The position numbers were made by a program, and so were the translations under genes. 64,000 nucleotides of DNA from Limimonas halophila (GTDB lineage: Bacteria > Pseudomonadota > Alphaproteobacteria > Kiloniellales > Rhodovibrionaceae): contig NZ_FNCE01000005.1 of the NCBI RefSeq assembly GCF_900100655.1, positions 124,001 through 188,000 of the forward strand, given 5' to 3'. This document shows, one piece after another, positions 43,506 through 51,438 of this stretch. How positions within the stretch are numbered: the first letter of the stretch is position 1; every line of letters begins with the position of its first letter. Below the pieces are notes generated by a model, which saw nothing but the letters and a program-made list of their open reading frames with translations, did no database searches and had not been told where the DNA came from.

Positions 43506-45965
43506 ATGCCTCAACGGTTGTTCGACCCGTCGGCATCCGGGCAGGTTTTGGAAACCTCGGCGCTGGCGGCGTTGTTCGAGGGCATGCCGGATGCCGTCCT
43601 GCTTGCGGATGCGGAGCGCCGCATCGTGCTGGCCAATCCGGCGGCGGAACAAATTTTCGGCTATTCGGCGTCGGAGCTGATCGGCAACCGCACGCGGATG
43701 CTGTACGCCGACTCGGCCGACTACGAGGCGACCGGGCGCAAGCACTTCAACCCCCTCAGCACCGCCAACACCGGCGTCTACGAGATCCGCTATCAGCGCA
43801 AGTCGGGGGAGACCTTCCCCAGCGAGACCACGGGCTCGACCGTGCGTGACGCGGACGGCACCGTTCTGGGCTACCTCGGCATCATCCGCGACATATCGCG
43901 CCAGCGCCAGATTCAGGAGGTGATGCAGGCGCTGTACGCCAAGACGGCCGACCAGGAGCTGAGCAGCGACGAGAAGATCCAGGAGATCCTGGCGCTGGGT
44001 GCCCGCCACTTCCGCATGCCGCTGGGCATCGTCAGCCACGTCCGCGGCACCACCTACACCGTGCTGCACGCGACCTCGCCGGGCGGCGAGGTGACGCCCG
44101 GCAGCACCTTCGATGTCCGCGGCACTTACTGCACGCACACCCTTCAGACCGATGGGCCGACGGCCTTCGCCCACGTCGGCGAGAGCGCACTGGCCGCGCA
44201 CCCCTGCTACCGGACTTTCCGGCTGGAGAGCTACATCGGCGTGCCGCTGTGGGTGGACGGGGAGCGCTTCGGCACGCTCAACTTTTCCAGCTGGCAGCCG
44301 CACGCCCCGTTCGAGGACGCCGACCGCGAACTCATTCAGCTGTTCGCCCAGTGGATCAGCCACGAACTCAGCCTCGCCCGCGCCTTCGACGCCGTCCGCC
44401 AAGCGAAGCGCGAGGCCGAGGTCGCGCGCACCGAAGCCGAACGGGCGAACGCGGCGAAGTCGCGCTTCCTCGCCACGGTGTCGCACGACCTGCGGACGCC
44501 GCTGACGGGCCTGATGGGGATGCTGGACCTGCTCAGCACCTCGCGGCTGGACAGCGAGGAGCGCGCCTACGTCGAGCACGCGCGCACCTCCGCCCAGGCC
44601 CTGCTGGACCTGCTGAACGACACCTTGGACGTCTCCAAGATCGAGTCGGGCCACATGCAGTTCGAGCGCGCGCCCGTGCACGTGCCGGAGCTGGTGCGCT
44701 CGGTCGCCGCGCTCTTCGAGCCCAAGGCCCGGCAAGCGGGGGTGGCGCTGCAGGTGTCCGTCGCCGATCGCTGCCCGACGCGTGTGCTCGGCGATTCCGT
44801 GCGCCTGCGCCAGATCCTCACCAACCTGGTCAGCAACGCGCTCAAATTTACGAGCGAGGGCGAGGTGCGCATCGAAGCGGGCGCCGGTCCGGGCGGCACG
44901 GGCGTGTGCCTCGCCGTGCAGGACACGGGGCCCGGCATTCCCGCGGCGCGCCAGCGCACCATCTTCGAGCCCTTCCAGCAGGCGGACGCGGCGACCACCC
45001 GCGAGCACGGCGGCACGGGGCTGGGGCTGGCGATCTCCAAGCAGCTGGCTGAGGGCATGGGCGGGCGCATCGACCTTGCCAGCAGCCCCGGCGCGGGCAG
45101 CCGCTTCGATGTCGTGCTGCCGCTGGAACACGCCGCCGAGGCCGAGGCCGCCCCGGACGGCGCCGGAAGCCAGTCGGCCGAGGGGCCCGAGCCGCTGTCG
45201 CTCCTGGTGGCCGAGGACAACCCCACCAACGGCCTGCTGCTGCGCACCGTGCTGGAACGCGACGGCCACAGCGTGCACCTCGTCACCGACGGCGAGGCCG
45301 CCGTCGAGGCCGCGCGGCGCGAGCCGTTCGATGCGGCCATCGTCGACGTTCACATGCCCGGCACGGGCGGGTTGGAGGCCGCGCGGCGCATCCGCGCCGG
45401 GGATGCACGCAATCCCGATCTGCCCGTCGTGGCGCTGACCGCCGACGCCGTTTCCGGGAACCGCGAGGGCTACACCGACGCCGGGGTGGCGGCGGTGTTG
45501 ACCAAGCCGATCTCCTGGGCGGCGGTGCGGCGCACGCTTGCCGAGCTGACCGCCGCCGGCGGCGAGGCGCCCCGGACCGAAACCGACGCGCCGGCGGAGG
45601 CGGGGCGCTACGCCGAGTTGCCCCTGATCGACCCCGACCGCACCGCGGAGTTGCGCGCCGCCCTCGGGTCCGCGGGCTGCGCCGAGTTGATGGCGAGTTT
45701 CCGCGACAGCCTTCTGGACGAACGCGAGCGCGTCGCGAATGCCCACCGCCGGGACCCGGCCGACGCGCGCGCGGCGATGCACACGCTCAAGGGCGTTGCC
45801 CTGAATTACGGCGCGCGGCGGCTCGGCGCGGTGTGCGCCGATGCCCAGACGCGCGCCGAGGCGGGCGAGCTGAGCCAGGCGATGACCGCGGAGGTGCTGG
45901 CTGCGCTGGACGCCACGCTGGCCGAGGTTCGCGCCGCCAGCGACGACGGTGCTTCGGCGGCCTGA
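43506..45965 (+). CDS. Hybrid sensor histidine kinase (PAS-GAF-HisKA-HATPase-REC-HPt)
   Basis: This is an 819-aa cytosolic phosphorelay protein with no TM segment. The order is PAS (20-135), GAF (about 150-290), dimerisation and phosphoacceptor H327 (SHDLRTPL), ATPase (about 425-540, with NALKFTSEGEVRIEA, DTGPGIP and GTGLGLAISKQLAEGMGG), receiver with phosphoacceptor D614 (IVDVHMPG) and HPt with H759 (MHTLKGVALNYGA). The full His-Asp-His relay lies in one chain, so it probably passes phosphate to a separate response regulator that is not in the window. The signal sensed by PAS and GAF is unknown. Confidence 0.95.
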   Translation: MPQRLFDPSASGQVLETSALAALFEGMPDAVLLADAERRIVLANPAAEQIFGYSASELIGNRTRMLYADSADYEATGRKHFNPLSTANTGVYEIRYQRKSGETFPSETTGSTVRDADGTVLGYLGIIRDISRQRQIQEVMQALYAKTADQELSSDEKIQEILALGARHFRMPLGIVSHVRGTTYTVLHATSPGGEVTPGSTFDVRGTYCTHTLQTDGPTAFAHVGESALAAHPCYRTFRLESYIGVPLWVDGERFGTLNFSSWQPHAPFEDADRELIQLFAQWISHELSLARAFDAVRQAKREAEVARTEAERANAAKSRFLATVSHDLRTPLTGLMGMLDLLSTSRLDSEERAYVEHARTSAQALLDLLNDTLDVSKIESGHMQFERAPVHVPELVRSVAALFEPKARQAGVALQVSVADRCPTRVLGDSVRLRQILTNLVSNALKFTSEGEVRIEAGAGPGGTGVCLAVQDTGPGIPAARQRTIFEPFQQADAATTREHGGTGLGLAISKQLAEGMGGRIDLASSPGAGSRFDVVLPLEHAAEAEAAPDGAGSQSAEGPEPLSLLVAEDNPTNGLLLRTVLERDGHSVHLVTDGEAAVEAARREPFDAAIVDVHMPGTGGLEAARRIRAGDARNPDLPVVALTADAVSGNREGYTDAGVAAVLTKPISWAAVRRTLAELTAAGGEAPRTETDAPAEAGRYAELPLIDPDRTAELRAALGSAGCAELMASFRDSLLDERERVANAHRRDPADARAAMHTLKGVALNYGARRLGAVCADAQTRAEAGELSQAMTAEVLAALDATLAEVRAASDDGASAA

Positions 45966-46047
45966 TCCCGCCTCCGATCGGGCGCTTTCACCCATCAAAA
46001 TCGCTGCTGCGCCATTGGGAGCCACCGGGCCGTCGCGCTCGCGGCGC

Positions 46048-46074
46048 TTGACTGTACCGGCTGGACGGTATAGT
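46048..46074 (+). promoter_or_regulatory. SMR promoter with overlapping inverted-repeat operator
   Basis: TTGACT (46048-46053) is a strong -35. A -10 such as TATAGT (46069-46074, 15-bp spacing) or TAGTTT (46071-46076, 17-bp) follows. TACCG (46055-46059) and CGGTA (46066-46070) form an inverted repeat between the hexamers, so a bound dimeric repressor would block transcription. The form resembles TetR-family operators. Confidence 0.7.
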
Positions 46075-46136
46075 TTCGACACATGGCAAGGCGCCGCCAG
46101 GACGATGACCCGGGCCGCCGCCGGGAGGGATCCGCC

Positions 46137-46466
46137 ATGACCTTCGGTCTGCCCGCATTCCTGCTCACGCTGGCGATCGCCAGCGAGATCGTCGCCACCT
46201 CGGCGCTCAAGGCCTCGGAGGGCATGACGCGCCTGGGCCCCTCCGCGCTCGTGGTGGCGGGCTACGCCGCGGCCTTCCTGTTGCTGGCGCACACCCTGAA
46301 GACGATGCCCGTGGGCGTGGTCTACGCCATCTGGTCTGGGGTCGGGATCGTGGGCGTGGCGCTGGTGGGCGCGATGCTCTTCGGCGAGGCCGTCACCGCG
46401 CCCAAGCTCGCCGGCATGGGGCTGATCGTCGCCGGGGTGGCGCTGTTGAAGGTGAACGCTGCGTAA
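46137..46466 (+). CDS. SMR-family multidrug/cation efflux protein
   Basis: This is a 109-aa four-TM exporter of the EmrE/QacE type. The essential acidic residue is E17 in AIASEIVATSALK. Other hallmarks are KTMPVGVVYAIWSGVGIVGVAL and FGEAVTAPKLAGMGLIVAGVALLK. GGGAGG precedes the ATG. Family members exchange protons for lipophilic cations as dimers. The promoter has an operator, so it is probably inducible, but no repressor gene is nearby. It ends 13 bp from the convergent MFS gene. Confidence 0.95.
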   Translation: MTFGLPAFLLTLAIASEIVATSALKASEGMTRLGPSALVVAGYAAAFLLLAHTLKTMPVGVVYAIWSGVGIVGVALVGAMLFGEAVTAPKLAGMGLIVAGVALLKVNAA

Positions 46467-46479
46467 CGGCGGTGCCTGT

Positions 46480-47748
46480 TCAGCCGGCCGCGCGGAAGCT
46501 GCCGTGCGGGGCCCGCCTGGCGCGCAGCAGGTACCAGCCCCAGCCGAGTAGGCAGAGCGCCCAGAACAGCGCGAAGGCGCTGCGATAGGCTTCGGGCGGG
46601 TAGCGGCCGCCGGTTTCCGGCCACAGGTCGACGATGCCGCCGATGGCGTACTGCGCCGCGAAGGCCGTGGTGAACACCAGCAGGTTGAGCGCGGCGTTGG
46701 CGCGCCCGGCGTAGGCCAGCGGCACGTGGCGCGACAGCAGGGTGTAGGACAGCGCCGTGACATTCCCCATCAGCCCGAAGGCCACCCACGGCACGGGCGC
46801 CCACGGCACCAGCCCCAGAATCAGCACGCCGAAGACCAGCAGGAAGATGGCGATGCCCACGCTGACGGTGACGGTCAGCGGGATGCCGATGCGCTCCAGG
46901 GTCGAGGCCAGGCTGCCCCAGAGGATGAAGCCCGCCGTCATGGCGATCATCACCACCAGCAGCGTCTCCGCCACCTCGGCGCGGCCCATGCCCGCCACGT
47001 CGCGCAGCCAGGGCCCCGCCCACAGCCCGGTGATCGAGAGCGTGGTGCCCATGCACAGCACCGCCACGGGCGCCAGGCGCCAGAAGAAGGGGTCGGCGTA
47101 AACCGCCGTCAGCCCCGCCACCTGGTCGCCCAGGCGGACGTGCGCGTGCCCCGCGCCGGTCTCGGGCACGATGAACCAGATCGCCGCCGACACGCCCACC
47201 GTGAGCGCCGCCAGCGCCAGGAACACCCCGCGCCAGTCGGTCACGGTCAGCAGCGCCTCCACCGGCGCGGTCGCGGACACCGCGCCCAGCCCGCCCATGG
47301 CGAGGAAGAAACCGTTGACGATGGGCCAGCGATGCGCGGGGAACCACTGGGTGATCGCCTTGAACGCGGCCATCAGCCCGCCCGCGACGCCCAGCCCGAT
47401 CAGCGCCCGCGCCAGCCACAGCTGCAGCAGCCCTTCGCCCAGCGCGAAGCCGACCGCGCCCAGGGCCGCCAGCAGCATCAGCGTCCCGTTCACCCGGCGC
47501 GGGCCGAAGCGGTCCAGCAGCAGCCCCAGCGGCAGCTGGAAGGCGGCGAAGGCGACGAAATAGGCGCTCGTCAGCAGCCCCAGGTCGGCGGCGCTCAGGC
47601 CCACGTCCGCCTGAAGGCGGTCGGCGATGATCGCCGTCACCGTGCGGTAGAGGTAGGACAGGTAATACCCGCCCGCGAACGGCAGGAAGACCGTCAGGAC
47701 CGCGCGCGCGGTCACGCGCGCCGGGGGCTCGTGGGGCTGTGCGCTCAT
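46480..47748 (-). CDS. Major facilitator superfamily transporter
   Basis: This is a 422-aa, 12-TM MFS protein. YLSYLYRTVTAIIADRLQ lies between TM1 and TM2, and LLLDRFGPRRVNG at the TM2-3 loop is the MFS motif A variant (GxLaDrxGrr). ALIGLGVAGGLMAAFKAITQWFP in TM4-5 is like the NarK/glycerol-3-phosphate-type anion:cation branch. The substrate is not predictable. ATG 47748 gives a proper N terminus; the frame remains open upstream. It is convergent with the SMR gene. Confidence 0.88.
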   Translation of the reverse strand: MSAQPHEPPARVTARAVLTVFLPFAGGYYLSYLYRTVTAIIADRLQADVGLSAADLGLLTSAYFVAFAAFQLPLGLLLDRFGPRRVNGTLMLLAALGAVGFALGEGLLQLWLARALIGLGVAGGLMAAFKAITQWFPAHRWPIVNGFFLAMGGLGAVSATAPVEALLTVTDWRGVFLALAALTVGVSAAIWFIVPETGAGHAHVRLGDQVAGLTAVYADPFFWRLAPVAVLCMGTTLSITGLWAGPWLRDVAGMGRAEVAETLLVVMIAMTAGFILWGSLASTLERIGIPLTVTVSVGIAIFLLVFGVLILGLVPWAPVPWVAFGLMGNVTALSYTLLSRHVPLAYAGRANAALNLLVFTTAFAAQYAIGGIVDLWPETGGRYPPEAYRSAFALFWALCLLGWGWYLLRARRAPHGSFRAAG

Positions 47749-47901
47749 GGCCGAAGCGGTTTCGGGTGCTGGTGGGCCGCCCGGCCTTATGCCGGATCGC
47801 GGGCACGGCGTGAACCCCGCCGCGCGGCGCGAGCGCGCGCCTCGACGCGGCGCGCGGGAATCGCGTACCCCGTGCGGGTGAGCTGGTGGAGGGCGGCGCC
47901 G

Positions 47902-48240
47902 ATGGCGGACCGGGCGCGCGAGGTGCAGCGGCTGGCGACCCTGGCGCACTGGCTGGACGATTTCCTGCGCATCCCCGGCACGCGCATCCGGGTGGGGCTG
48001 GACCCCATCCTGGGGCTGGTGCCGGGCGGCGGCGACGCCGTCATGGCCGCGGTGTCGCTCTTGATCGTGGCGCGCGCCTGGCAGCTCGGGGCGCCGCCCG
48101 CCCTGGTCGCGGCCATGCTGGGCAACGTGGCGCTGGATTTCGTCGTGGGGCTCGTGCCCGTGGCCGGCGACCTGCTCGACGCCGGGGTGAAGTGCAACCG
48201 CCGCAACGTGAACCTGCTTCGCCGGCACCTCGGGGTTTGA
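47902..48240 (+). CDS. DUF4112 membrane protein
   Basis: This is a 112-aa protein of DUF4112 with two hydrophobic helices. It shows LDDFLRIPGTRIRVGLDPILGLVPGGGDAV and VALDFVVGLVPVAGDLLDAGVKCNRRN, which repeats the G-L-x-P motif in each half. Its function is unknown. GGAGGGCGG lies just before the ATG. It ends 66 bp before the leucine-dehydrogenase-like gene. Confidence 0.88.
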   Translation: MADRAREVQRLATLAHWLDDFLRIPGTRIRVGLDPILGLVPGGGDAVMAAVSLLIVARAWQLGAPPALVAAMLGNVALDFVVGLVPVAGDLLDAGVKCNRRNVNLLRRHLGV

Positions 48241-48306
48241 CGCGTGGTTGCACGCGCGCCGCGGCGCGGTAAGGCTGCACGCAGAGCGGCAAAGTGGAGA
48301 CGAGCC

Positions 48307-49349
48307 GTGTTCGACCATCCCGCCTACGACGCCCACGAGCACGTGCTGCACAGCAGCGAGCCGGAAACCGGCCTGCGCGCCATCGTGGCCGTGCACCACA
48401 CCGGCCGCGGCCCGGCGTGGGCGGCCTGCGCATGTACCCCTATCCCGACGCCGAGGCTGCGCTGACGGACGTGCTGCGCCTGTCGCGCGGGATGACCTAC
48501 AAGAACGCGCTCGCGGAGCTGCCCTTCGGCGGCGGCAAGAGCGTGCTCATCGGCGACCCGCACAGCGACAAGACGCGCGCCCTCTTCCACGGCATGGGCC
48601 GCGCCGTGGACGCGCTCGGCGGGCGCTACAAGGTGGCCGAGGATTCCGGCATCGCCGTTCCCGACGTGGACACGATGGGGGAGGTGACGCCCCACGTCGC
48701 CGGCACCACCGCCGACGGCAGCAGCGATCCCTCGCCCGTGACGGCCTGGGGCGTCTTCCACGGCATGCGCGCGGCGCTCCGGCACCGCCACGGCTCGGAT
48801 TCCTTCGCCGGGCGGCGCGTCGCCGTGCAGGGCGTCGGCGCCGTGGGCCGCAAGCTCTGCCGGCACCTGGCCGAGGCGGGCGCGGAGCTGGTGGTCGCCG
48901 ACACCAATCCGGAAGCGGCGCGGGAAGCGGCCGACGCGCTGGGCGCGGCGGTGAGCGAGCCGGACGCCCTCCTGCGCGCGGACGCGGATATCCTGGCGCC
49001 CTGCGCCATGGGCGCGGTCCTCAACGACGCCACGATCCCCGAGCTGCGCGCCGGCATCGTCGCGGGCGCGGCGAACAACCAGCTGGAGGCCGACCGCCAC
49101 GCCGAGATGCTCAGCCAGCGGGGGGTGCTCTACGCGCCCGACTACGCCGTCAACGCCGGCGGTGTCATCAACATCAGCCACGGCGGCCCCGGCTACGACG
49201 CGCAGGCCGCGCTGGCCCACGCGGCGCGCATCCACGACACCCTGCTGGAGATCTTCCAGCGCGCCGAGCGCGAGGCCACCACCACCGCCGCCGCGGCCGA
49301 CCGCGTGGCGGAGACCCGCTTCACACCGCGCGGGCGCGGACCAATCTGA
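48307..49349 (+). pseudogene. Leucine/phenylalanine dehydrogenase-like gene with a frameshift
   Basis: The protein of the Leu/Glu/Phe/Val dehydrogenase family is split over two frames. The GTG at 48307 begins VFDHPAYDAHEHVLHSSEPE and runs to HHTGRGPAW at about 48420. The homologous continuation GGLRMYPYPDAEAALTDVL is one frame away, beginning at 48421 and running to 49349. One G is missing from the G-run at 48419-48421; adding it restores a 347-348 aa protein. Catalytic parts lie after the break: GGGKSVLIGDP and VAVQGVGAVGRKLCRHLAEAGAELVVADT (NAD site). It is either a true null gene or a homopolymer sequencing error. Confidence 0.82.
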
Positions 49350-49362
49350 CTCCGGCGTGGTC

Positions 49363-49818
49363 ATGCCAGCGGGGGTGAGCGACGTGGGCAGCGATCCGGG
49401 TAACGGCCACGACGGACCGCCGACGGCCGGCCGGCTCACACGCTGGCTCTGGCTCGGTTTCGGCCACGGCTGTGTGGCGCTGGGCACGGCGGGTGCGGCA
49501 CTGCCGCTGCTGCCAACCGTGCCCTTCCTGCTCCTGGCCGCCTGGGCGTACGCGCGCGGCTCGCGGCGCCTGCGCGAGCGCTTGTTCGCCCACCCCCGCT
49601 TCGGCCCGTCGCTGCGCGCCTGGCGGGATCACGGCGTCATCTCTCGGCGCGGCAAGATCGCCGCTGTGGCCGCGTGCGGCGTCTCCATCGCCATCGCCGT
49701 GGCCTCGGCGGACGGCGTCGTCGTGCCGGCCGTCGCCGGGACCGCCATCGCGGGCGCGGCCACCTTCGTCGTGACTCGGCCTTCCCATGCGGCCGAGTCC
49801 GGACGCCGCCACGGCTGA
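49363..49818 (+). CDS. DUF454 (YbaN-like) inner-membrane protein
   Basis: This is a 151-aa membrane protein of the YbaN family (function unknown). The hallmark LGTAGAALPLLPTVPFLLLAAWAYARGSRRLRE is present, with a membrane hairpin, then SLRAWRDHGVISRRGKIAAV and a second hydrophobic pair. No clear ribosome site precedes ATG 49363; GTG 49375 is an alternative. It lies 13 bp after the frameshifted dehydrogenase gene. Confidence 0.88.
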   Translation: MPAGVSDVGSDPGNGHDGPPTAGRLTRWLWLGFGHGCVALGTAGAALPLLPTVPFLLLAAWAYARGSRRLRERLFAHPRFGPSLRAWRDHGVISRRGKIAAVAACGVSIAIAVASADGVVVPAVAGTAIAGAATFVVTRPSHAAESGRRHG

Positions 49819-50423
49819 CATCGGCCGGATCGGACCCTCGCGGGCCGCCGAAACGCCATGCGCGAATCGCGCGTATTTTTGAACTCAAGTAAACGTTTTG
49901 CGCGTGGTGTTGGCCGATTCACCGTTTATCTCGCCCGCGACTACCACCAAAGATACAAGTGTTTCGTGGTTATTGGCCTTTATTCGAAGCACGTGAAATG
50001 CCACCCCGGTAACCGGCGCTCCGGGGGGCGGCGCCGGCGAAAACACGGACGAATGGCGATGATGACGACCGGTCATCGGGCACGTCGGGCGCCGGGGGGA
50101 TGCCGCAAACGAAAGGCATGGCACCGGCACGGCTCGCCGCCGACAGCTGCGGGTGCGGCACCGTCGGACCTGGATTTGAGGCAGATAGGGGCTCTTTTTG
50201 GGCTGCTTCGGGAACCAAAGCTCTCGCAAAGCGGCCTGAAGTCCAAGGTGGTAGCCACCAAGCATTCGGGGAGTGCGAGCTCACCCAAAAGGGCGACAAC
50301 ACTGTTCACCAAATCTTCATTTTCCAAATTTTCAATGAGGCTACGGATCCCGGCGCGGTATACAGCCAGCGGTGGGCTCGGCGGCCGGCGTTGAATGGCA
50401 GGAGCAAAGGGGAAGCAACGGCC
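49819..50423. other. Gene-poor stretch with AT-rich patch
   Basis: There is no gene I can support in these 605 bp. The part 49850-50000 is rich in A and T compared with its surroundings. A small inverted repeat GATGAC / GTCATC lies near 50060. The stretch 50190-50370 is open in several frames but has no recognisable domain. It may be the remains of an inserted element. Confidence 0.5.
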
Positions 50424-50678
50424 ATGGCAGAAGCCAAGAAAGACAGCAACGCGCGCAACGAGGAAAGTTGCGCATGCACGCAGGCGTGGCGCATCGCATC
50501 CGACCTGCGGCCGCTCGTGACGAGTTTTTGTGCCCGCTGCCAGGGCACGGGCCCGACGTGCATCGTCGACCAACTCGTGGACGCTGTGGACGAGGCCGGG
50601 GAGACGGAAGAGGTGCCGGCGGGTCCGGTGGCGCCCGGCGACGTGCGCCTCAGCGGATCTGGCCCCGGGCGTGCGTAA
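50424..50678 (+). CDS. Small cysteine-rich protein, uncharacterised
   Basis: This is an 84-aa ORF with a good ribosome site (AAAGGGGAAG) upstream of the ATG. It has five cysteines in the pattern C16-x-C18 ... C36-x2-C39-x6-C46, which could bind a metal, then an acidic tail. I recognise no family. Its 3' end overlaps the end of the convergent HTH-like ORF by 29 bp. It may be real or chance; the Cys pattern favours real. Confidence 0.45.
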   Translation: MAEAKKDSNARNEESCACTQAWRIASDLRPLVTSFCARCQGTGPTCIVDQLVDAVDEAGETEEVPAGPVAPGDVRLSGSGPGRA

Positions 50679-50844
50679 TCGCTTCGGTCAGCAGGGTTTC
50701 CACGACGTCGACAGGTAGTCGCAACTCCCCGGCGATGGCGTGCACCGAGTAGCCGTCCAGCGCCAGCCGCATCACCCAGCGGTGCTGCTCGCCGAGCGTG
50801 GACGGGCCGCTGCCCGGGTTCGTGGGGTGGTCGTTAGGTGACAT
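50650..50844 (-). CDS. Small HTH-like protein
   Basis: This is a 64-aa ORF with a plausible helix-turn-helix: ALDGYSVHAIAGELRLPVDVVETLLTEAI, where GYSVHAIAGELRL fits helix 2 and the turn, and PVDVVETLL helix 3. It resembles sigma-region-4 or YlxM-like short DNA-binding proteins. It overlaps the convergent cysteine-rich ORF by 29 bp at their 3' ends. Confidence 0.55.
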   Translation of the reverse strand: MSPNDHPTNPGSGPSTLGEQHRWVMRLALDGYSVHAIAGELRLPVDVVETLLTEAITHARGQIR

Positions 50845-50988
50845 GGCGGATGGTCACGCAACTCTGTGGTTGAAGCCCTGCCGTCCGGACGTGACACGCT
50901 AGCATTCACCACATCTCCGCCGAATACACCGGAAGTCGGATGACGGCGACGCCCAAGGCCGCGCCTCGCGGGCTATGTCCTTTATTTC

Positions 50989-51038
50989 CGGGCATGATGT
51001 CGGTCCCGGCCCGTTTCGGTCCGGCCTCGTCATGCCCG
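50989..51038. repeat. Inverted repeat with 32-nt loop
   Basis: CGGGCATGA (50989-50997) and TCATGCCCG (51030-51038) form a perfect 9-bp stem, with secondary CCGG pairings inside the loop. It lies in the 594-bp gap before putA, where I see no gene. Confidence 0.5.
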
Positions 51039-51221
51039 AGCAAGGCGGCGGTACCACATTTGCCGCACAGCCGCCATTCGGCTCCGGCGGCCCGCCCTCA
51101 TCCATAAAAATTCTTTCAAAAATCATAAGCGAACGCCAAGAATTTGTCGTGGGTAGACGCCCGCGCGAATCAAAATGCCCGGCGCGCAGGTCGCGCCGGG
51201 CAGGGGCTGATACGCATGCGT

Positions 51222-51402
51222 AATGAGCGGAACGCATGGCCTCATTCTGTCTTTGCGTGCCGCTGGCGCGCGAGCCCGTCTTCGACGGGCTGTCCTCCTA
51301 AAGGTGGACAGGCGCTTTCAGCGCCTCGCACGCTTCAGCGTGCAAAGGACCCTGGCGAGACTCCGCTGCTACATCCTCGGCTTGTCGTAGGTTCCGCTCA
51401 AT
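51222..51402. ncRNA. Candidate structured RNA or element with clustered hairpins
   Basis: AATGAGCGGAAC (51222-51233) and GTTCCGCTCAAT (51391-51402) are inverted repeats (10 bp perfect) enclosing a row of hairpins. These are AGCCCGTC-TTC-GACGGGCT (51273-51291), TGTCC/GGACA (51291-51310), GGCGCT-TTC-AGCGCC (51311-51325) and GCACGC-TTCA-GCGTGC (51328-51343). Three loops contain TTC, a sign of structural selection. The strand of transcription is unknown. It may be an ncRNA or the end of a mobile element. Confidence 0.5.
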
Positions 51403-51438
51403 GAGCGACCGTATGACGAGGCGCTGGCTTGGGCTCCG

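Noticed and set aside
42405-46763. A 1452-aa open frame on the minus strand over the transglutaminase, histidine kinase and SMR genes
   Set aside because: It crosses three well-supported genes on the opposite strand and shows no domain.
48294-48420. An ATG at 48294 as the start of the leucine-dehydrogenase-like gene
   Set aside because: Its first 42 codons give an Arg/Pro-rich shadow peptide; the true N-terminal sequence is in the other frame from GTG 48307.
50073-50573. A 166-aa minus-strand ORF in the gene-poor stretch
   Set aside because: Apart from a short helical segment it is Arg/Pro/Cys-rich shadow sequence; the frame is not supported by start signals and it overlaps the better-supported 84-aa ORF.
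51222-51402. CRISPR array or IscB-type omega RNA at the hairpin cluster
   Set aside because: There is no repeat-spacer pattern, no Cas, TnpB or IscB gene nearby, and the resemblance is by general form only.
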